Assembly (NCBI RefSeq): GCF_014650775.1
Contig: NZ_BMVP01000001.1
Location: 806,001 to 870,000 of the forward strand
Direction: 5' to 3'
Length of the DNA: 64,000 nucleotides
From: Streptomyces cirratus
GTDB taxonomy: Bacteria > Actinomycetota > Actinomycetes > Streptomycetales > Streptomycetaceae
The position numbers were made by a program, and so were the translations under genes. The notes beneath the pieces were generated by a model. The model was not told the origin of the DNA and searched no databases. It saw only the letters and a list, made by a program, of their open reading frames with translations. Below, one piece after another: positions 51,512 through 60,825 of this stretch (its first letter is position 1; every line of letters starts with the position of its first letter).

Positions 51512-53812
51512 ATGAGCGGCAGCGCAGTGCACGAGGGACCGGTGGCGGTGGCCGGCGCGGCCGAAGTCGAGCTTGCCATCGGCGGGATGACGTGCGCCTC
51601 CTGCGCCGCCCGCATCGAGAAGAAGCTGAACCGTATGGACGGGGTCAGCGCCACGGTGAACTACGCCACCGAGAAGGCCAAGGTCTCGTACTCCGGTGAG
51701 GTACGGGTGGCCGACCTGATCGCGACCGTCGTCAAGACCGGCTACACCGCCGAGGAGCCCCCGCCGCCGCCCGCGCCGGAACCGGCCGCCGCGGAAGCCG
51801 CCGCGGAAGCCCCCGTCGGCGCCCCGGCGGACGCGGTCGCGGACGGCCCGGAGCTCGCCGCGCTGCGTCAACGGCTGCTGGTGAGCGCCGTGCTGGCGCT
51901 GCCGGTCGTCGTGCTGGCCATGGTCCCGGCCCTCCAGTTCGACAACTGGCAGTGGCTGTCGCTGACCCTGGCCGCGCCCGTCGCCGTATGGGGCGCGCTG
52001 CCCTTCCACCGGGCCGCCTGGACGAACGTGAAGCACGGCGCCGCCACCATGGACACCCTGGTCTCGCTGGGCACGCTCGCCGCGTTCGGCTGGTCGCTGT
52101 GGGCGCTGTTCTTCGGCCACGCCGGTATGACCGGGATGCGGCACGAATTCGCCCTCACCGCCTCGTCGGCGGGCGACGCCCTCTACCTGGAGGTCGCCTC
52201 CGGCGTCGTGACCTTCATCCTGCTGGGCCGCTACCTGGAGGCCCGCTCCAAGCGGAAGGCGGGCGCGGCCCTCAGGGCGCTGCTGGAGCTGGGAGCCAAG
52301 GACGTCACCGTCCTGCGGGCCGGCCGCGAGGTGCGGGTCCCGGTGGGCGCGCTCGCCGTCGGGGACCGGTTCGTGGTCCGGCCCGGCGAGAAGATCGCCA
52401 CCGACGGCACGGTGACGGAGGGCGCCTCCGCCGTGGACGTGTCCCTGCTGACCGGCGAGTCCGTCCCCCTCGACGTCGGCGTCGGCGACGCCGTGACCGG
52501 TGCGACCGTCAACACGTCCGGGCGGCTCGTCGTCGAGGCGACCCGGGTCGGGACGGACACCCGGCTGGCCCGGATCGCGCGGCTGGTCGAGGAGGCGCAG
52601 AACGGCAAGGCGCAGGTGCAGCGCCTCGCCGACCGGATCTCCGCCGTCTTCGTCCCCGTCGTCCTGCTGCTCTCCCTCGGGACCTGGGTGACCTGGCTGC
52701 TGATCACCGACGACCCCACGGCGGCGTTCACCGCTGCCGTGGCCGTCCTGATCATCGCCTGCCCCTGCGCCCTGGGACTGGCCACGCCGACCGCGCTGAT
52801 GGTCGGCACCGGCCGGGGCGCGCAGCTCGGCATCCTGATCAAGGGACCGGAGGTGCTGGAGTCGACCCGCCGGGTGGACACCGTCGTCCTGGACAAGACC
52901 GGCACCGTCACCACTGGCACGATGACCCTGTCGGGGGTGCACCCGGCCCCGGGAGTGGACGAGTCGGAGCTGCTGCGCCTGGCCGGTTCCCTGGAGCACG
53001 CCTCCGAGCACCCCATCGCCCGGGCCGTCGCGGTGGGCGCCGCCGAGCGGGCGGGGACGCTGCCGGTCCCCGAGGGCTTCGAGAACCTCGCCGGGCTGGG
53101 CGTACGGGGCGTGGTGGAGGGGCGCTCGGTCCTGGTGGGCCGGGAGCGGCTGCTGGCGGAGCGCGGCGTCGCCGCCGTGCCGGCCGCCCTGGCGGGGGCC
53201 ATGGCGGCCGCCGAGGCCGCGGGCGGCACCGCGGTGCTGGTCGCCTGGGACGGGGAGGTGCGCGGAGTGCTGAGCGTGGCCGACGCGGTGAAGGGGACCA
53301 GCGCCGAGGCGGTGGCGCGGCTGCGGGCACTCGGCCTCACCCCGGTCCTGCTGACGGGTGACAACCGGGCCGCGGCGCACACCGTGGCCCGCGAGGTGGG
53401 CATCGACGAGGTGATCGCCGAGGTGCTCCCGCACGAGAAGGTGGAGGTCGTGCGCCGCCTCCAGGCCGAGGGCCGGACGGTCGCCATGGTCGGGGACGGC
53501 GTCAACGACGCGGCCGCCCTCGCCCAGGCGGACCTGGGGCTGGCGATGGGCACCGGCACGGACGCGGCCATCGAGGCGGGCGATCTGACCCTCGTACGGG
53601 GCGACCTTCGGGTGGCCGCGGACGCGATCCGCCTGTCCCGCCGGACCCTGGCCACCATCAAGGGCAACCTCTTCTGGGCGTTCGGATACAACCTGGCCGC
53701 GCTGCCGCTGGCGGCGTCAGGGCTGCTCAACCCGATGATCGCCGGTGCGGCGATGGCCTTTTCTTCTGTGTTCGTGGTGACCAACAGCCTGCGGTTGCGG
53801 TCCTTCCGCTAG
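51512..53812 (+). CDS. copA: Copper-exporting P1B-type ATPase
   Basis: 766 residues, ATG 51512. One N-terminal HMA domain ([19 protein letters not shown]), a Pro/Ala-rich linker, eight membrane helices with the ion-binding CPC in [17 protein letters not shown], actuator TGES ([11 protein letters not shown]), phosphorylation DKTGT ([12 protein letters not shown]), nucleotide site [11 protein letters not shown] (HP motif) and GDGVND ([12 protein letters not shown]). The C-terminal [20 protein letters not shown] and [13 protein letters not shown] mark group IB-1 Cu(I) pumps. Exports Cu(I); partner of CopZ 111 bp upstream. Confidence 0.97.
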   Translation: MSGSAVHEGPVAVAGAAEVELAIGGMTCASCAARIEKKLNRMDGVSATVNYATEKAKVSYSGEVRVADLIATVVKTGYTAEEPPPPPAPEPAAAEAAAEAPVGAPADAVADGPELAALRQRLLVSAVLALPVVVLAMVPALQFDNWQWLSLTLAAPVAVWGALPFHRAAWTNVKHGAATMDTLVSLGTLAAFGWSLWALFFGHAGMTGMRHEFALTASSAGDALYLEVASGVVTFILLGRYLEARSKRKAGAALRALLELGAKDVTVLRAGREVRVPVGALAVGDRFVVRPGEKIATDGTVTEGASAVDVSLLTGESVPLDVGVGDAVTGATVNTSGRLVVEATRVGTDTRLARIARLVEEAQNGKAQVQRLADRISAVFVPVVLLLSLGTWVTWLLITDDPTAAFTAAVAVLIIACPCALGLATPTALMVGTGRGAQLGILIKGPEVLESTRRVDTVVLDKTGTVTTGTMTLSGVHPAPGVDESELLRLAGSLEHASEHPIARAVAVGAAERAGTLPVPEGFENLAGLGVRGVVEGRSVLVGRERLLAERGVAAVPAALAGAMAAAEAAGGTAVLVAWDGEVRGVLSVADAVKGTSAEAVARLRALGLTPVLLTGDNRAAAHTVAREVGIDEVIAEVLPHEKVEVVRRLQAEGRTVAMVGDGVNDAAALAQADLGLAMGTGTDAAIEAGDLTLVRGDLRVAADAIRLSRRTLATIKGNLFWAFGYNLAALPLAASGLLNPMIAGAAMAFSSVFVVTNSLRLRSFR

Positions 53813-54203
53813 AGGATCCCCTTCGCACCGCGCACACAACTCCTTCACGGGAGACGCAGATCACAGTGATTCGAACGTAACCATCGGGCAGATGCCCGGG
53901 TCTAATGGGGTGATGCCAGGAACGTCTTGGGGGACGTTCGCGGGAGGTCTTGGGGGACGTCCCGGGCATCAGCCGGCCGGGACACGTGCACCCCGGGGAG
54001 CTTTGAGCGGCCCTCCCGACCCGTACGGGTCCCGGCAGAAACCCCGTTGGAGTGCATCGGAACCGCACTCCTCGCCGACACCCCGGCTCGGGTCCCGTGG
54101 GGGGAATCCGTTCCGGGGAAAGGAAAGCGCCCCGACCGTCGACCCGTGGGGGGATCGGCGGCGGGGCGCTTTTCGTGAGCTCTGCGGCTGCGTGCGCCTC
54201 GGG
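53813..54203. other. 391-bp region between converging copA and citrate synthase
   Basis: No gene. Contains a nested structure: 10-bp inverted arms GATGCCCGGG (53891-53900) and CCCGGGCATC (53961-53970) enclosing two direct repeats of GTCTTGGGGGACGT (53924-53937, 53947-53960). Also the citrate synthase terminator further right. Confidence 0.7.
54124..54172 (-). terminator. Terminator of citrate synthase gene
   Basis: AAAGCGCCCCG and CGGGGCGCTTT form an 11-bp perfect stem with a 27-base loop, 32 bp beyond the gltA stop. The flanks are A/T rich on both sides. Confidence 0.85.
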
Positions 54204-55493
54204 TCAGCGGGCCTCGACCGGGACGAAGTCGCGCAGGACCTCGCCGGTGTAGATCTGGCGCGGGCGGCCGATGCGGGAGCCGGGCTCCTTGATCATCTCG
54301 TGCCACTGGGCGATCCAGCCGGGAAGGCGGCCGAGCGCGAAGAGCACGGTGAACATCTCGGTCGGGAAGCCCATGGCCCGGTAGATGAGACCGGTGTAGA
54401 AGTCCACGTTCGGGTAGAGGTTGCGCGAGACGAAGTACTCGTCGGCCAGCGCGTGCTCTTCCAGCTTGAGCGCGATGTCGAGCAGCTCGTCGCTCTTGCC
54501 GAGTGCCGAGAGGACGTCGTGCGCCGCCGCCTTGATGATCTTCGCCCGGGGGTCGAAGCTCTTGTAGACGCGGTGTCCGAAGCCCATGAGGCGGACGCCG
54601 TCTTCCTTGTTCTTCACCTTGCGGATGAAGGCGTCGACGTCGCCGCCGTCGTTCTTGATGCCTTCCAGCATCTCCAGCACCGACTGGTTGGCGCCGCCGT
54701 GCAGGGGGCCCCACAGGGCCGAGATGCCGGCGGAGATCGAGGCGAACATGTTCGCCTGCGAGGAGCCGACCAGACGCACGGTGGAGGTCGAGCAGTTCTG
54801 CTCGTGGTCCGCGTGCAGGATGAGCAGCTTGTCGAGCGCGGAGACCACGACCGGGTCCAGGTCGTACTCCTGGGCCGGCACGGAGAAGGTCATGCGCAGG
54901 AAGTTCTCGACGTAGCCGAGGTCGTTGCGCGGGTAGACCACCGGGTGGCCGACGGACTTCTTGTACGCGTACGCCGCGATCGTCGGGAGCTTGGCCAGCA
55001 GGCGGATCGTCGAGAGGTGGCGCTGCTTCTCGTCGAACGGGTTGTGGCTGTCCTGGTAGAACGTCGACAGCGCGCTGACCACGGAGGACAGCATGGCCAT
55101 CGGGTGCGCGTCGCGCGGGAAGCCGTCGTAGAACCGCTTGACGTCCTCGTGCAGCAGCGTGTGCTGGGTGATCTCGTTGCGGAACGACGCGAGCTGGTCG
55201 ACGGTCGGCAGCTCCCCGTTGATCAGCAGGTAGGCGACCTCGATGAAGGTCGAACGCTCGGCCAGCTGCTCGATCGGGTAGCCGCGGTAGCGCAGGATCC
55301 CCTGCTCGCCGTCGAGGTAGGTAATCGCGGACTTGTAGGCGGCGGTGTTGCCGTAGCCACTGTCCAAGGTGACGAGCCCGGTCTGGGCCCGCAGCTTCGA
55401 GATGTCGAAGCCCTGGTCACCGACGGTGCTGTCGACCACCGGGTAGGTGTATTCACCGTCCGCGTACCGGAGTACTACAGAGTTGTCGCTCAC
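54204..55493 (-). CDS. gltA: Citrate synthase
   Basis: 429 residues, GTG 55493 with GAGGG upstream. Type II-like hexameric citrate synthase: N-terminal VVLRYADGEYTYPVVDSTVGDQGFDI pattern, catalytic His in GPLHGGANQSVLEML and MGFGHRVYKSFDPRAK, and the Asp region LKLEEHALADEYFVSRNLYPNVDFY. Condenses acetyl-CoA and oxaloacetate in the TCA cycle. Monocistronic: terminator below, 182 bp to the recD2 stop above. Confidence 0.97.
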   Translation of the reverse strand: MSDNSVVLRYADGEYTYPVVDSTVGDQGFDISKLRAQTGLVTLDSGYGNTAAYKSAITYLDGEQGILRYRGYPIEQLAERSTFIEVAYLLINGELPTVDQLASFRNEITQHTLLHEDVKRFYDGFPRDAHPMAMLSSVVSALSTFYQDSHNPFDEKQRHLSTIRLLAKLPTIAAYAYKKSVGHPVVYPRNDLGYVENFLRMTFSVPAQEYDLDPVVVSALDKLLILHADHEQNCSTSTVRLVGSSQANMFASISAGISALWGPLHGGANQSVLEMLEGIKNDGGDVDAFIRKVKNKEDGVRLMGFGHRVYKSFDPRAKIIKAAAHDVLSALGKSDELLDIALKLEEHALADEYFVSRNLYPNVDFYTGLIYRAMGFPTEMFTVLFALGRLPGWIAQWHEMIKEPGSRIGRPRQIYTGEVLRDFVPVEAR

Positions 55494-55675
55494 GTCATCC
55501 CTCACCGACGTAGTGCCTCTTCTTCGAGGTGCCCTGACTGCCTCTACCTTCCCCCATTTGGCGCAGGAGAGTGCACTCGGGGTCGGCCTTTGGTGCATTC
55601 GACGGCACTGAGTGCCGCCAACCTGAACATCCTGCCCCCTGGGCGCACCACGCGGAACCCAAAATGATCGATCAT

Positions 55676-57919
55676 TTAGGTGATGTTTCCCACCGGTATC
55701 CGGCCGGACAGCCTGGGGGCGACCGCCGTGTACCTCCTGCCTGCGGAAACGGTACGCACCGCCTGGCCGAGCGCCCTGCGTGACCCGACCAGAACGACCA
55801 GTTTCTTCGCCCTGGTCACGGCCGTGTAGAGCAGGTTCCGCTGGAGCATCATCCAAGCACCGGTCGTGACGGGGATCACGACGGCCGGATATTCGCTCCC
55901 CTGGGAGCGGTGGATGGTGACGGCGTAGGCGTGGGCCAGCTCGTCGAGCTCGGAGAACTCGTAAGCGACCTCCTCGTCCTCCTCCGTGCGCACCGTCAGA
56001 CGCTGTTCGTCCAGGTCAAGGCCGGTGACCACACCGACGGTGCCGTTGAAGACCCCGTTGGCGCCCTTCTCGTAGTTGTTCCGGATCTGGGTCACCTTGT
56101 CGCCCACCCGGAAGACGCGGCCGCCGAACCGCTTCTCGGGCAGGCCGGGGCGGGCGGGGGTGACCGCCTGCTGGAGCAGGCCGTTGAGATGGCCGGCCCC
56201 GGCGGGGCCCCGGTGCATCGGCGCGAGCACCTGGATGTCGCGGCGCGGGTCGAGGCCGAATCTGGCCGGAATCCGCCGTGCGGCCACGTCCACGGTGAGC
56301 CGGCCGGCCTCCTCGGTGTCCTCCTCGGGGAAGAGGAAGAAGTCCGGCAGCCCGTCGGTGATGGGCGGCACACCGGTGTTGATCCGGTGGGCGTTGGTGA
56401 CCACGCCCGACTGCTGGGCCTGGCGGAAGATCCTCGTCAGCCGCACGGCGGGCACCGGTCCGTCCTCGGCGAGCAGGTCCCGGAGCACCTCGCCCGCGCC
56501 CACGGACGGCAGCTGGTCCACGTCCCCGACCAGCAGCAGGTGCGCGCCCGGGGCCACCGCCTTCACCAGTTTGTTCGCCAGCAGCAGATCCAGCATCGAG
56601 GCTTCGTCCACCACGACGAGATCCGCCTCCAAGGGCCGGTCCCGGTCGTAGGCCGCGTCCCCGCCGGGCTTGAGCTCCAGCAGCCGGTGCACGGTCGAGG
56701 CGTCGGCGCCGGTCAGCTCCGAGAGCCGCTTCGCGGCCCGGCCCGTGGGCGCGGCCAGCACCACCTTGGCCTTCTTGGCCCGGGCCAGTTCCACGATCGA
56801 GCGCACGGTGAAGGACTTGCCGCAGCCGGGGCCGCCCGTGAGGACGGCGACCCGGCGGGTGAGGGCCAGTTGCACCGCGTCGCGCTGCTCCGGGGCGAGT
56901 TTGGCACCGGTGCGGCCGGCCAGCCAGTCCAGCGCCTTGTCCCAGTCCACGTCCTGGAAGCCGGGCATCCGGTCCTCCTCGGCGTTCAGCAACCGCCGGA
57001 CCTGGCCGACCAGCGACAGCTCGGCCCGGTGGAAGGGGACCAGGTACACGGCGGTGAGCGGCGGGCCGCCCTGCGGATCGGGCACGGACTCGCGGACGAC
57101 CCCCTCCGGGTCGGCGGCCAGTTCCGCCAGGCACTCGATGACCAGCCCGGTGTCCACCTGGAGCAGCTTGACCCCGTCGGCGATCAGCCGTTCCTCCGGG
57201 AGGAAGCAGTGGCCCTGGTCGGTGGACTGGGACAGGGCGTACTGGAGCCCGGCCTTGACCCGTTCGGGGCTGTCGTGCGGGATGCCGACGGCCTGGGCGA
57301 TGCGGTCGGCGGTGAGGAAGCCGATGCCCCAGACGTCGGCGGCGAGCCGGTAGGGCTGGTTGCGGACCACGGAGATGGAGGCGTCCCCGTACTTCTTGTA
57401 GATGCGGACCGCGATGGAGGTGGAGACGCCGACGCCCTGGAGGAAGACCATGACCTCCTTGATGGCCTTCTGCTCCTCCCAGGCGGCGCCGATCAGCTTG
57501 GTCCGCTTGGGTCCCAGGCCGGGGACCTCGATCAGCCGCTTCGGTTCGCCCTCGATCACATCGAGGGTGTCGGTTCCGAAGTGGTCGACGATGCGCTCGG
57601 CGATCTTCGGGCCGATGCCCTTGATGAGGCCGGAGCCGAGGTAACGCCGGATGCCCTGGATGGTGGCGGGCAGGATCGTGGAGTAGTTCTCGACGCTGAA
57701 CTGCTTGCCGTACTGGGGGTGGGAGCCCCAGCGGCCCTCCATGCGCAGCGACTCGCCGGGCTGTGCGCCGAGCAGGGATCCGACGACGGTCAGCAGGTCG
57801 CCGGCACCCCGGCCGGTGTCGACCCGGGCGACGGTGTAGCCGCTCTCCTCGTTGGCGTAGGTGATGCGTTCCAGCACCCCCTCCACCACGGCAAGTTGCA
57901 CTGCCCCGTTGCTCGTCAT
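55676..57919 (-). CDS. recD2: RecD2-type 5'-3' DNA helicase
   Basis: 747 residues from ATG 57919 (MTSNGAVQLAVVEGVLERIT). N-terminal OB-like and helix-hairpin-helix region (GSGLIKGIGPKIAERIVDHFG; LIEVPGLGPKRTKLI) marks RecD2 rather than RecD of RecBCD. SF1B motor: Walker A VLTGGPGCGKSFTVRSIV, VVLAAPTGRAAKRL, Walker B LVVVDEASMLDLLL, LLVGDVDQLPSVG, RLTRIFRQAQ, and motif VI-like AVTIHRSQGSEYPAVVIPV with YTAVTRAKKLVVLVGS. Acts in DNA repair and replication-fork maintenance. Confidence 0.96.
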   Translation of the reverse strand: MTSNGAVQLAVVEGVLERITYANEESGYTVARVDTGRGAGDLLTVVGSLLGAQPGESLRMEGRWGSHPQYGKQFSVENYSTILPATIQGIRRYLGSGLIKGIGPKIAERIVDHFGTDTLDVIEGEPKRLIEVPGLGPKRTKLIGAAWEEQKAIKEVMVFLQGVGVSTSIAVRIYKKYGDASISVVRNQPYRLAADVWGIGFLTADRIAQAVGIPHDSPERVKAGLQYALSQSTDQGHCFLPEERLIADGVKLLQVDTGLVIECLAELAADPEGVVRESVPDPQGGPPLTAVYLVPFHRAELSLVGQVRRLLNAEEDRMPGFQDVDWDKALDWLAGRTGAKLAPEQRDAVQLALTRRVAVLTGGPGCGKSFTVRSIVELARAKKAKVVLAAPTGRAAKRLSELTGADASTVHRLLELKPGGDAAYDRDRPLEADLVVVDEASMLDLLLANKLVKAVAPGAHLLLVGDVDQLPSVGAGEVLRDLLAEDGPVPAVRLTRIFRQAQQSGVVTNAHRINTGVPPITDGLPDFFLFPEEDTEEAGRLTVDVAARRIPARFGLDPRRDIQVLAPMHRGPAGAGHLNGLLQQAVTPARPGLPEKRFGGRVFRVGDKVTQIRNNYEKGANGVFNGTVGVVTGLDLDEQRLTVRTEEDEEVAYEFSELDELAHAYAVTIHRSQGSEYPAVVIPVTTGAWMMLQRNLLYTAVTRAKKLVVLVGSRRALGQAVRTVSAGRRYTAVAPRLSGRIPVGNIT

Positions 57920-58206
57920 GCCAAGAAAGTACCGGCCGCCGCCGACAGGGCGCCGCGCCTGTGGACAAACCGAAGGGGGCCCGGCCTTCCGGCCGGACCC
58001 CCTCACGGTTACCCCTCCCGTGCCGGACTTCCCGATCCCCCCAGATCCCCTCCCGGAAGCGCCGACGCTCCTTACGACCCGCCGGCGCCGCCGGGGGTTG
58101 CAGCCGGGGGCAGGTCTTTACTCCACCATTACTCAAGTCGTACGGGCGTACGATGCCCGGCGCGTCCGAGGTGCCGTCAAACCGGGTCGCACGTAGCGTT
58201 TCCGGC

Positions 58207-58764
58207 ATGAGTGAACCCTCCTTCCAGGACGACGTGCTGCACGAGCTCGGCGACGACGGGCTGGCCGAGATCGCCGGTCTGCTCGGCACCGACGCGGGCG
58301 GCGCGCGCGAGGCGGTCGGCACCACGGTCGGCGCCATGACCGGCGACCTCCGGCAGAAGGCCGACGTCGATGACGACGAAGGCCAGGAGGTACGCCGGGC
58401 CGTCGCCGAGGTGGGCGGGGCGGGCGGGGCGGGCGGGGCGGGCGCCCCGTTGCAGGGTGTGTCCACCCTGGGCGGCGGCCTCGGCGGTCTGCTCGGCGGC
58501 TCGATGATGGCCGGGGTGCTGGCCAAGGTCAGCGGGCCCGTCGCGAACGCCGTCTCGAAGAAGACGGGCATCCCGGTGGCCACCGTCAGCCGGGTCGTCG
58601 AGATGCTGATCCCGGTGGTGGTGGCGGTCTTCGCCAAGCGCGCGGCCGGCAAGGGTGCCGGAGCCCCTTCACCGGGCACGGCCCCGGCACCGGGCGCGGC
58701 CCCCTCGGCGGGCGGCGGCCTCGGCGACGTGCTCGGCCAGATCCTGGGCGGCGGGAAGAAGTAG
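58207..58764 (+). CDS. DUF937 domain protein
   Basis: 185 residues, ATG 58207. N-terminal helices (FQDDVLHELGDDGLAEIAGLLG), an Ala/Gly-rich middle with GGAGGAGGAG, then LGGLLGGSMMAGVLAKVSGPVANAVSKKTGIPVATVSRVVEMLIPVV-type DUF937 segment and a Gly-rich end (GGGLGDVLGQILGGGKK). Family function unknown; related proteins include YidB. 287-bp gap to recD2 contains GTACGGGCGTAC-type dyads but no gene. Confidence 0.9.
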   Translation: MSEPSFQDDVLHELGDDGLAEIAGLLGTDAGGAREAVGTTVGAMTGDLRQKADVDDDEGQEVRRAVAEVGGAGGAGGAGAPLQGVSTLGGGLGGLLGGSMMAGVLAKVSGPVANAVSKKTGIPVATVSRVVEMLIPVVVAVFAKRAAGKGAGAPSPGTAPAPGAAPSAGGGLGDVLGQILGGGKK

Positions 58765-58787
58765 CCGCCCCACCTGCGCAGCCGCCC

Positions 58788-59726
58788 TTACGGAGCGGCG
58801 GCGGGAGCGGCGGCGGGAGCGGCGGCAGCGGCGGCGGCCGCCGGTCCTGCCACCGCCGTACGGGACTTCGTGCGCGCGGGGGCCAGCGACGTCAGGCCCA
58901 CCCCGCCGACGAGCAGCGCGGCGGCCAGCCAGCGCAGGCCCGAGACGCCCTCGCCGAGCACCAGCGCGGCGGAGGACATGCCGAACACCGGGACCAGCAG
59001 CGAGAACGGCGCCACGGCGGACGCCGGGTAGCGGCGCAGCAGGTAGCCCCAGGCGCCGAAGCCGAACACCGTCGAGACCCAGGCGACGTACCCGATGACG
59101 GCGACCCCGGACCAGTCCAGGGCGCGCAGCGCGGCCAGGTCCCGTTCGGGGCCCTCCAGCAGCAGCGACAGTGCGATCAGCGGCAGCACCGGGACGGTGC
59201 ACACCCACACCATGAAGTTCAGCGCGTCGGGCGGGGCGGCCTTGCGGGTCAGCACGTTGGACACGCCCCAGCAGGCGGCCGCCGCCACGACGAGCGCGAA
59301 GCTGGCGACCGGCCCGGAGGCGCCCTCGTCCACGGCGGCGACCGCGATCCCGGCGAGCGCCACCCCCATGCCGAGCACCCGCAGCGGGCCGGGCCGCTCA
59401 CGGAGCACGAGGGCGGCGAGGACGGCGGTGAAGACGGCCTGGACCTGGAGGACGAGCGAGGACAGCCCGGCGGGCATCCCGGCGGCCATGCCGGTGAACA
59501 GCAGGCCGAACTTGGCGATGCCCAGGGCCACCGCGACGCCGACGATCCACTTCCAGGCCACCTTGGGCCTGCCGACGAAGAACACGGCGGGCAGGGCGGC
59601 GACGAGGAACCGCAGGGCGGACAGGAGCAGCGGCGGGAAGTGGCCGAGGCCGATCTCGATGACGACGAAGTTGAAGCCCCAGACGGCGGTGACGAGTACG
59701 GCGAGAGCGGTGTGTACAGGACGCAT
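58788..59726 (-). CDS. EamA-family (DMT) transporter
   Basis: 312 residues from ATG 59726 (MRPVHTALAVLVTAVWGFNF). Ten hydrophobic helices in two EamA repeats, each with the usual start (AVWGFNFVVIEIGLGHFPPLLLSALRF; ACWGVSNVLTRKAA). Probably a drug/metabolite or amino-acid exporter. C-terminal Ala/Pro tail is low complexity. Divergent from a LysR gene (105 bp), which probably regulates it, a common pairing. Confidence 0.93.
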   Translation of the reverse strand: MRPVHTALAVLVTAVWGFNFVVIEIGLGHFPPLLLSALRFLVAALPAVFFVGRPKVAWKWIVGVAVALGIAKFGLLFTGMAAGMPAGLSSLVLQVQAVFTAVLAALVLRERPGPLRVLGMGVALAGIAVAAVDEGASGPVASFALVVAAAACWGVSNVLTRKAAPPDALNFMVWVCTVPVLPLIALSLLLEGPERDLAALRALDWSGVAVIGYVAWVSTVFGFGAWGYLLRRYPASAVAPFSLLVPVFGMSSAALVLGEGVSGLRWLAAALLVGGVGLTSLAPARTKSRTAVAGPAAAAAAAAPAAAPAAAP

Positions 59727-59831
59727 GCTCAGAGCATCGACGGCCGGACCATGTAGCACCAGCGCGGATCTCTTCCGTGATGGATGAAGCAACGCTTACG
59801 TGTCATGGCCGGACGGCGCTACCATCGCGGC

Positions 59832-60815
59832 ATGCTCGACCTGTCCCGGCTGCGCGCCCTGCACGCCGTCTCCGTACACGGTTCGGTCGCGGGCGCGGCG
59901 GCCGCCCTCGGTTACACCCCCTCGGCCGTTTCGCAGCAGATCGCCAAACTGGAGCGCGAGACCCGCACCACGCTGCTGGAGCGGCGCGGGCGCGGGGTCG
60001 CGCTCACCGAGGAGGCCCGCCACCTCGCCGACACCGCCAGGGAGTTGCTGGCGATCGTGGAGCGGGCCGAGACGACGCTGGAGGAGCGGCGCGGGCAGCC
60101 GAGCGGGCTGCTGACGGTGGCCGCCTTCGCCTCGGCGGCGCGCGGGCTGCTGCCGGGCGTACTGGCGGAGCTGGCCGCGCGGCATCCGGCGCTGGACGTC
60201 CGCCTGACGGAGGTCGACCCGCACCTGTCGGTGGACCTCGTGGCGCGCGGGGTCACCGATCTGGCGGTGGCGCACGATTGGGACATCGCCCCCCTCCCGG
60301 CTCCCGAGGGCATCGAGCAGGCGGTGATCGGGGACGACCACTGCGACCTGGTCGTACCGGCCGGACACCCGTTCACCGCGCGGGCCGTGATCCGCCGGAC
60401 GGATCTGGGCGGCGAGCGGTGGGTGTGCCAGCCTCCGGGGCGGGTCTGCCACGACTGGCTGGTGCGGACGCTGCGCACGGCGGGGCACGAGCCCGACATC
60501 GCGCACGTCGCCGAGGAGAACCACACCATCGTCGCCCTGGTGGCGGCGGGCCTGGGGGTGGCGGTCGTACCGCGCCTGGGCACGGGCGCGCTGCCCCCGG
60601 GGGCAGTGGCCGTACCGCTGGAGCCGGGGCCGGTCCGCCGGCTGTACGCGCTGTGGCGCACGGGCGCGGCCCGCCGCCCGGCGATCACCGCGGCGGTCCG
60701 TACCCTCCGGGCGCACTGGACGGCCCGGGCCCTGGGTGCGGCGACTGCTCCCGAAGGGCCACTTCCGGGGGACAGCGCGAGTGTCCGTGGCTCCGGGGAG
60801 GCAGCCCGGCAGTAG
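59832..60815 (+). CDS. LysR-family [15 protein letters not shown] regulator
   Basis: 327 residues from ATG 59832 (MLDLSRLRALHAVSVHGSVAGAAAALGYTPSAVSQQIAKLE pattern: the winged HTH of LysR). C-terminal effector domain: SGLLTVAAFASAARGLLPGVL, VDLVARGVTDLAVAH, EENHTIVALVAAGLGVAVVPRLG. A frame extending upstream to 59784 is not needed for the fold. Likely controls the divergent EamA transporter; ligand unknown. Confidence 0.94.
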   Translation: MLDLSRLRALHAVSVHGSVAGAAAALGYTPSAVSQQIAKLERETRTTLLERRGRGVALTEEARHLADTARELLAIVERAETTLEERRGQPSGLLTVAAFASAARGLLPGVLAELAARHPALDVRLTEVDPHLSVDLVARGVTDLAVAHDWDIAPLPAPEGIEQAVIGDDHCDLVVPAGHPFTARAVIRRTDLGGERWVCQPPGRVCHDWLVRTLRTAGHEPDIAHVAEENHTIVALVAAGLGVAVVPRLGTGALPPGAVAVPLEPGPVRRLYALWRTGAARRPAITAAVRTLRAHWTARALGAATAPEGPLPGDSASVRGSGEAARQ

Positions 60816-60825
60816 GGTCCGGCGC

